Shown here piece by piece: positions 1-9,000 of a stretch of 10,619 nucleotides of DNA. The notes beneath the pieces were generated by a model. The model made no database searches. It was given only the letters and a program-made list of their open reading frames with translations, and was not told where the DNA came from. Position 1 is the stretch's first letter. Each line of letters begins with the position of its first letter. The translations under genes and the position numbers were made by a program. The DNA is taken from the NCBI GenBank assembly GCA_041689615.1, contig JBDNFW010000023.1, positions 1 to 10,619 on the forward strand. Reading direction: 5' to 3'. The stretch comes from UBA7359 sp041689615 (GTDB lineage: Bacteria; Pseudomonadota; Gammaproteobacteria; Eutrophobiales; Eutrophobiaceae).

Positions 1-1
1 A

Positions 2-3000
2 GTAGAAGGTATCGTTGCCGGGATATCACAAGCAGCAAGAAATAAAGGAAACCTTATTCTTGGCGAAGCCGCAGAAAACGCAGTAAATGTAGAATGGAAA
101 TCAGAGTACGGAAAGCCAATTCCCATAGTGGGACTGTCCTCCGACGATTTCGTACGTTTCGTACAGGACAGCGACGAAAGCATCCGGGCAGGCAAAAGAA
201 GCTCCGTGGACGGTATTGCGAATAAAGTGGGCATCAAGGGCAAAGACCTTGGCAAAGGTGCCAAAGGTATTTTTGATCAGGCAATGGAAACGGTAAGGAA
301 AGTGTTCGTCGGTGAAGAGGAAAACGAGGAAGGCGATATCAACCAGGCCGAAGCAGAAGAGTCGGTGGGCGAGGACGAACTAGAGAATGAAGATACATCC
401 GAAGATGCAGAAGCCAATAACAGTAAAGACGATAGTACCGACGATAGCGACAATACCACAGGTAAAAAAGAAGAACCTACTGGAAAGGAACCTAAGAAAA
501 AACAGGCCCCGCCAAAAAAGAAGACGGGAGAACCTTTAACAAATGAAGAAGGGGATGAATTCGTCGACCTTGAGGAATCCGTAAAATCAAGGAAGGCCAT
601 AATGGAGCGTAACAGATCCGAAATGGTGAAAATATCCGAAAAACTTAAAGACCCTAATTTAAAACCGGAACAGGTAGCCGCACTTGAAAAAGGGTTGCAG
701 GACAGGGCAAAAGGCAATGAGGCCGCAAAAAGCTTTTTAGAGATTGCCGAGCCCAGACTTCAAGAACTTAAAAACAAAGCCGAGAACGCGGGAGAACCCG
801 CAAAAGACAAAAACTTGGATCCCCTTGCCGGTAATACGGTAAGTAAAGCGAGGTTGACCGAAGGTGGCATACACCCGAACGTAGCCAATAAGATTGCCCG
901 AAAGATAGCCAATACAGTCAATCAAGCCGTCGATAAAGCTAAACTGACAGCCAAAGAGAAAAAACTGTACGACAAATTCAATGACACTATAGACAGCCTA
1001 ATTGAAAAGGCATCGGACAAGGGGAAACAGTTTTCGGATTTCGTAAGGAGCGACGATTTCGACAAGAAAATGAGCGAGAAAAAAAACAGCGCTCTGGACA
1101 GCTTTGACAATGCCGTAGAAGGTACAAAAAAAGCATATGACGCATTAAAAAAGTCAAAAGCGGGAAAGGACCTTCTAGAGGCAATCTCAAAAACGAACAA
1201 ACTTTTCAAAAAGACCACCGACGATATCATAGACCGTGAGTCCCGTAACCTTGACGAAACACTAGAAGAATCGGAAAACATCGACAACTCGCAAACCGAT
1301 ATTGAAACGGCGGACAATCCTACAATCATAGACAACGAAGCATTGGATAGCTTGGAATCGAGCCCCGACCCTATGGACTTTGTCTCCGTTATAGGACCGT
1401 TATATCACGGACCTACCGAAGTGAACATAATGGTGGGCGTCAACGAAAGGATGAAGGTCGTTTTTCCCAACATGAGCGAAAGACCAAGGATAATCGTCTT
1501 GGAAAATTTAAGACAGGCCTTGGGAATACAAGGTGTTGGGTATGCTATTGCTGGTGTCGTTTACGTACAGCGAGACAGATGGGACCAAGGGGAGACCTAC
1601 ATGCATGAAATGATGCACGTATTCTATAATTTTGCAAAAAACGAACCGAGTACTCTGGCAATAATAAAGAAAGCTCTCCAGAACCAAAAACTTTTGGAGA
1701 AAGTATTGAGAAGATATCCAGATCAAATAAAGTACAATTATAAGGACCCCGATACCGGTGAGGAACTTACGAACCAAGTATTGCATCCCGAACATTACAA
1801 TAAAAGTGCCAAAGAACTAAAAGAACTGGGCGTAGAAATGATGCCCATATCAGATCAGGAAGTTATATTGGAAGAAATGTTCGCGGCCTATATGCAAGGC
1901 CCCATGAGCGAAAAGTACAATGCCTTCTTTGCGCCCAGGAACGAATTTGACAGACAGAGGTCAGGGGCAAAATGGTGGAACAGCCTTAAGGACAAAGTGG
2001 ACGCCGCCGAAATGGAAGCGGACAACCAAGAACTATTAAGAGATCTTAACGACCAGAGAAAAAACGTTACCGGTTCCGTTTCCAAGGCTCAAAGAGGTGC
2101 TTCAAATAATACTACAGTTAGTAAATCTGAACTTGATAAAATAAAAACTTTACCTTTTATAGAAAGAATACCTGCTCTTATTAAAATGGGCATAATATCT
2201 TCAACTACTACGTATAATTTAGGTAAAAGGTTCCCTATTATTGTAAATATTGCAGGGGTAAAAGTAGCTTTTTACAGAAGTTCAGAAGGAACAGGTGGTA
2301 AAGAAAAAGGAAAGTGGACACCTATGTTTGGTTTTGGAGTTTCTAAAGGTAATCCTTGGTTAATAAAAGGAGATATAAACACCTTAAATAAAAATTATAA
2401 TAGCGAAGCTATTAAAGAGTACGCAGATATTTTAAATAGTACTTTAAATTGGAATCATGAACTAGATAGAGGAACTGTAAAAAATCATCCTTTTTTCAAT
2501 GTATTAAAATTGGCAAAAAATGAACAAGCTTTTAACAAAGAGTTATATAATGTAGAAGATTTAGGTATTGTTAATCATGAAAGTGATGTAATTGGGTATG
2601 TAAATAATAAAATAGAAGAAATAAATACTAGTTACCAAGCTCAAAAAGGTGCTTCAAATAATACTACAGAAAATCAAACTGAACTTGATAAAATTAATGC
2701 GGACAACCAAGAACTATTAAGGGACATTAACGACGGAAAGCCTATCACCACGAACAACATGAGGGACTATGTGGTCCAAAAGTTCAAGGGTGCGGTAGGT
2801 AGGATATCAAGTTCCGAAATAGGCTTTGAGCAAAGGACGGAAGATTACCAAGCCATACAGCGTGACGCTAAAATGGAGATCATCAAGGAACTTGACGATC
2901 AGATAGAAAACTTTACAGGTTCGGTTTTCAAGACACAAAGGGAGATATGGGAAAATACCAATATCGACGAGCTTTCGGATACCGAACTTACCGAAGAGGT

Positions 3001-6000
3001 ATCGGAAGGGTACGACAATCCCGTGCTAAGCATATTGGACAAAACCTTTCAGGCAAAGGCCGGTGAGGCGACGAAAATATTGAACCAGTTCATCAAGGAC
3101 TATAACAAGGCGGTACGCCTACGTTCGCTCCATGGAATAAAATCCCCACAGTTCGATAGGAGGGACTTTAAATATAGGATATTCGAGTTCGCAAGGTATT
3201 CGCCCGATACGCCCACTTTTATAAAACTTATAGAGGAAAGCAACGATCCGGCGATAATAGCGTTCAACGAGTTCTTGAAGATAAACGCCGTTAAAACAGA
3301 CGTTGACGGAAACGCCGTATCACAGGACAAGATAATCCTTAACGGTATCAGGACGGTAATGGGCAACTTCAAAATGGTACAGGCCATGCACAGCACGTTG
3401 GTAGAAGTGAAAGGTGAACTGCAACTGCAAAGCAACATGTCCCTTTCCTCAACGGAAAACGCAAAGGTCCAGACCATGATGAACCAAATGCAGAAAGCAA
3501 GGGACCACTTCTTTGACGGCACCCAACATCCAGCGGGAAATGACTTCAAAGAGTTCAGGGCCGCCCTTGAACGTATCAGGAACAATGACAACTTCGACAA
3601 TATCGAAGATTATGTATTCGCTTGGAAATTCATCTCCAACGGTGGCCAGATAAAACTTTCGGAAATATTGAACCATGGCTATATGAACTACAAAGGCGTA
3701 GCATATAGCCCTATTACACTGTTGAAAAACTTTGTGGACAATCGCAGGCACACGGACAATGAGACCTTTATCGACAAAAAAACCAAAAAGAAAAGGTACA
3801 GCACCACCCCCAAACCATATTCCTTCCTTCCGTTGGTGAAGATACTTGCCTCTACGAACAGGGCCTTTACACAGGACAGTCTGGTACAGAACGCCAAGAA
3901 CAATTCGGTTCCCGTACGTATAACGAACAACAACATGAGCAAGGAGCTCGATCAGATAAACGACTTCCTCAAACCTAACCGTAACGGCAGTTATCCGACC
4001 CTTGACGCCTTTAAAAAGAAGTTCGGGCACATTGGTATCAGAAAGAACAGTAAGGCCTCTACGGGCAATCAGTGGCTTAATTTCTACTATGACCAAGTGG
4101 TCAATAAAGATCAGATACCCGATATGATATACTATACGGGAATCGACGACCGTGTAAGCAACCAAGGGAAGACCTATGACGAATCGACCGCCTACGAGCA
4201 GTCCTTCGAGGACATGATGTTCTTTAACCAGGCAAAGGGAAAACTTACCTATCTACAGAATATGGGCGTCCTAGGGGACAGCCCAAGGAAGTTCTATATA
4301 CCAGCAAAAAAAATGGTATATGCACAGAACTTCGACAAGAACGGAAAGATTGACCGTAATAGTAGGTCGGTACGTGCGGCCTTTGACATATACCTCAATA
4401 CGGACGAGGGCTATGACAGGAACGAAAAGGACAAGAACGTCCTTTTCAATGAATTCGCGGACGCATTGGAGGCCGGTTTTGAAAGGGAAATCGATTTCGT
4501 TAACAATAACGGCCCACAGCTCGCTAAAATAAAACAGCTACAGGAATACTTTACTACTGATGGAAAATTAAACAGTGCGGGTAAAAGAATGGTAAAGGAG
4601 TACGCTCTTAGTAACGCTTTGAACGGTTATTTCATGACCGAGGTGTTCGCACCGAACATTACATCTTCCAATGTGGACAAGAGACTGAAGAACTCTTCAT
4701 CCCCAGTTTATTCGGTAAACAAGAACCTTAAGTTCGAAATGGTCGCCTATAAGGACGAATCCGACAGTCTTAACAACTTGGCTACCGACGGTGGTATGTA
4801 TATTTTAGAGAAGCATGCCAAAAAATGGCAAGCGGCAGGATTGGGCGTTATGGACCTAAACAACGGTTTCAAGTTCCTTAACTTTAGTATAGAGAAGGAC
4901 AACCCCACTTTCAAGGGCAAGACGATATTGCTTAAAGGGTACACTACTGTTTTAACGGAAAACGAAATAAAAAAGAACCCCAAGCTAAGGGGAATAGCTA
5001 ATCTTTTGGAGGCACAGGACAAGGCCTATGAGGAATCCTTTGCAAAGCAGTATGGTGGTGGCGTACCGACCAATACGTTCAGTGACGGCCTCCCCAATAG
5101 CTTTCCCATAGCGATACCGCAGTCGTCCATAAAGAGCGACAGTGCTTTGTCCAGTAGCGAGAACCAAGAGCTTTCAAGCCTTTCAGAGATGAATACGCCC
5201 GAGGGCATGGAAAAGGCAAAGGCCTACCAGAAAAAGACCTTCTATAAGAAGGACGGTAGTTTCATAGGGCTTTCCGGATATAACTTTGGCCCACAACAGG
5301 TAATGGACAAGCAGACCTATTCGGTAACGCTGCCCGTACAGCAGTTGAACTCTTTGATGGTGTATGCGGGCAGGAACCCCGAAGCATTGAAAAGGGCACA
5401 GGCCATACAGGAGATCTATAGCGCCGAAATGACCAAGAACCTCAACAATATCATCAAGAAGATAAAAAGCGATGGCGGTGTCGAGGGATACAAGGACTTC
5501 CTTATGAGCAACCTTGACCTTGATGCCATGGACCCGGTACAGGCATTGGTAATCAAAAAGTACGGCATTGCCCATCTTAGGGCACATCAGGTCGTTATCA
5601 ATACCCTTGCCAACAAATTAAAGATAGCTGGAAACAAACTTAATCTCCCTGGATCTTATTCCCACCAAAAATCGGATTGGGGATATGAACTGCCAGAAGG
5701 AGTACATGTAAACGGTAGCAATACGTTGCAGTCCTACGGCGACAATGCGGACGGTACCACAAGACCGGCAGAGATAATTTTGCCCAATCATTTGGAGAAC
5801 AGCCAAGAGAACGGCAAAATAAACAAAAGAAAGTATTTTACGCTCAACAATCCCGAGCTTAAGCTCAAGACCGATCAGACCCTTCAATATTTTGGGGACC
5901 TTGCCATAGAGCACGCCAAGGCCACGGGCAAGGACGTCAACAAGGATATAGAGATAGCCTATGACAAAAAAGGAAAGCAGATAGGTTTCTACGTCAAGGG

Positions 6001-9000
6001 AGATACGGTGCTTGCCACAAGGGTACCGTCCAACGGACCCAACTTTACGGGCGTGTTCGAGGTCGTCGATTTTGGGGCGACCGAAGGGAACCAGGTACAG
6101 GTACCAGCAGAATTCAGTGCCATAATAGGGGCCGACCTTGACGGTGATGCCCTTTTTATCCAGACCAAGGGCAAGAACGCCAACCTTAACAAGGCGCTCG
6201 ACGAAATGGCGAAGTTATGGATGTCCAAAGAAATGCGTACGGCCATAACCAACCGCATGGAGACCAAAAAGGATGCGGACGCATTGCTCAAGAAAATAGA
6301 AAAAAGGTTCCCGCCCACAACCAAAGCGGACAGGGTAATACAGTTTACCCCGGAGGCACGACGCAACTCGTACCAGAATTCAATGATAGCGTCAAGGAAC
6401 ATAGGTACGGTATTCAACCTTCACAGGGTGTCCAATACCTTGGCGGCGTTCGATACCAGGATCAACAAGCCTATTTCAGTAGACGGTGGCCTTGCCTTTG
6501 ATTCCTTTATGGACACTTCTGCAGGTACCGATAGTAGGAACCATCAGTCCGCCCTATTGGCGAACATCATACTGGACAACCTTAAACTTGGAGGCCTGGT
6601 CGATAAAATGAACCTTAACGAGCATACCGTAAGTGCTTTTGCGCTATTGGTAAACCTTGGTGTTCCCATAGAGAGCGTAGCCACGATAATGAACGCCCCG
6701 ATGGTAAAGGAGTACGTTAAAATGCTCAACGAGAACAATTCCGCATATCACGGATACACCAAGAAAGCGGACATGCTAAAGACCCTTGCGGGCAAGCCCG
6801 TAACGAATCCCGACGGTACCAAGGTACAGTACGATGCCAAGGCCGGTAATTCGGTGACAACGGACGTCAACGCCAAGTTCTATAGTGCCGCCAACCAGTC
6901 CGCTATCATCAATATATTACAGGACATGGACATCCTTAACGGCGAGGTGCAGAACATAAGCAAGATAATGGCGGGCCACAAGGGTATCGAAACGAATCCC
7001 CATTTGCTGGAAAAATACATTAACGATTTCAATACGATAATGAACAACGAAAAGGAGTACCCCAACGGTGGGCTCCAGATGTTGAACGTAAACCCTGCAA
7101 TGCGGAACAATCCGGATATCGCCAGATATAAGAATACGGCGGAGGTAACGCTTAACGAAACAAAGAAACTTGATTACGTGTACCGTCCAGTGGTCACGGA
7201 ACTGTTCAAGGAACTTGGCGAACGTACTTCTACCGAAGGACTTACCAATAACCAGATAAAAAAGTACAGCATTACGGTACAGCAATGGCTCAACAGTAGG
7301 TTGTTGGGCAGTAATACCCTTTCGGAAGAATACTTTGAGAACCTTGTGGACCTAAAAAGTGATACCAGTGTATTCTCAAAGCTACAGGACCATATAGCCA
7401 AGCTTTCGAGCGAAGGGAGATTGGCCGAAAATATGTTGCTTACCCAAGCGCTGAACATAGTGATAAGCCCTAACACCCAACAGATAAGCATGAACAAATC
7501 GTTCTTTGACGATTCCGTTACCGATCCGGAGTTCCGCAGGGTAAGTAGGGAGTTCATGAGCTTGCCATCGGACCTTCAAAGGGACCTTTTCAACTACGAC
7601 CTTTTAAGGAACCGTTGGGACGGAACCTATAGCATACTTCCAATAATGGGAGAGGAATATAATGGCGAGCTTATGCAGCGCCAGAAAGAAGATTTCCTTT
7701 CACAGGAAACAAAGGAGTACCCCAAAAGAACGATACAGAAATTGGAAGAGCTTATCATGGCCAAGGATTTCAAGGGCAAAAGGAACAATTTCAAATCGAT
7801 AAAGATGCCCTCAAAAGCATTAGGGACCGAAGCACAGAGAAAAGCCTTTGTTACCCAGATGCAGAACAACCCTATGTTCGCCGAAAAAATGAAGAACAAC
7901 AAACCGTTCTATTTCATAAACAACCAAATAGGCGAGGACAAGCAAACGGGCAAAAGAACCGTTACCCCCATGCTTATGAGGTTCAACGGCGTAAAGAACC
8001 ATAGCCGCTCCCAGGACGCAAGAACAAGGTTGAACGATAATGCCAATGAGGCCTTTGCATCGAACGCATACCAAGAAATAGACACGTCTGGAGACCTTGA
8101 CACTAAGTTGATCACCATAAAGGACGACAACTTCAAAGGGTTTACGCCCGGTAAAAAAAAAGCAAAGTCGCCAGTAATGGCACCGGACAATAGTCAGGGA
8201 CGCCAACAAGTAGAGGAATTCTGGAGGTACGACAGCAAGGCCGAACTTTCCCAACCCGAATTTGAACGGGCCATGGAATACGGTGCGCACGTTTCCCCTA
8301 CCCAAAAAGCTATACGCTATGCGGAATACCAGAAATCCAAAAAAGAGGCCAACCTTGATTACGAAGAGAATTTCGAGGGACTGGACCTTTCCGAAAAAAG
8401 TGATGAATGGCTGGACAAGCAATATAATAAGTACGGCCAGATGCACGCCTATGCCTACGGTATAATAACCAAGCCCATAGTAGAGGAGTACGCTCTAAGG
8501 GCAGAGGCCGAACAGACCAAGAGGACGGGCAAGATAATGGACGGCAAGGATATCAGCGCCATGGACGTACTGTTCCTTGCCGACAACGTTCCAAGCAACC
8601 ATCCTGCCGCACAGGCGGTCGTACGCAAGATGCAAGCGGAGCACAAAAGGTTCATGGAGGAAAAGAAAAAGTACGCCGAGCGAATCAATAAAGCGACGGA
8701 TAACCTTTATCAGGAGAAATTCGGTTTCAATATCAAGAACAAATCACCTTGGAACCTTATAAAAAGACTTTATTACACGTTCCTTTATAGCCGCAAAAAC
8801 CTTTACGACAACCTTTACGGCAACATAGTGGAACGCGAAACGACTATGGTTAAAGGAAAGCCGGTAGAAAACTTCAAACTGAAGACCGAGGCCCAAATAG
8901 AATCCATGAAGGCCAACGGAACCATTTCCACGGCCGAATACGATTTCTATAAAATGTTCAGGAACGTTACAGGAGAGCTAGCGCCCTATTCCAGCAACAA

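Noticed and set aside
128..130. GTG as the start codon of the giant protein
   Set aside because: The same frame is open for 42 more codons up to the window edge, those codons look like normal protein, and no clear ribosome binding site precedes the GTG.
922..1335. Minus-strand Ser/Leu/Phe-rich open frame that looks hydrophobic
   Set aside because: Its apparent hydrophobicity comes from the reverse complement of the charged helical region. There is no start signal.
2087..2698. Intein or intron as explanation for the insert
   Set aside because: There is no Cys or Ser at the start with His-Asn at the end, no homing-endonuclease motif, and no stop or frame change. The flanking repeats also do not fit self-splicing elements.
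3449..4165. Minus-strand open frame of 238 codons
   Set aside because: It lies wholly opposite the giant gene, its protein has an irregular, low-information composition and no recognisable motif, and it has no ribosome binding site or neighbouring genes on that strand.
7820..8446. Minus-strand open frame of 208 codons, rich in Val, Leu and Phe
   Set aside because: The composition is what the reverse complement of Lys/Asn/Glu codons gives. No domain is recognisable and it is fully covered by the plus-strand gene.
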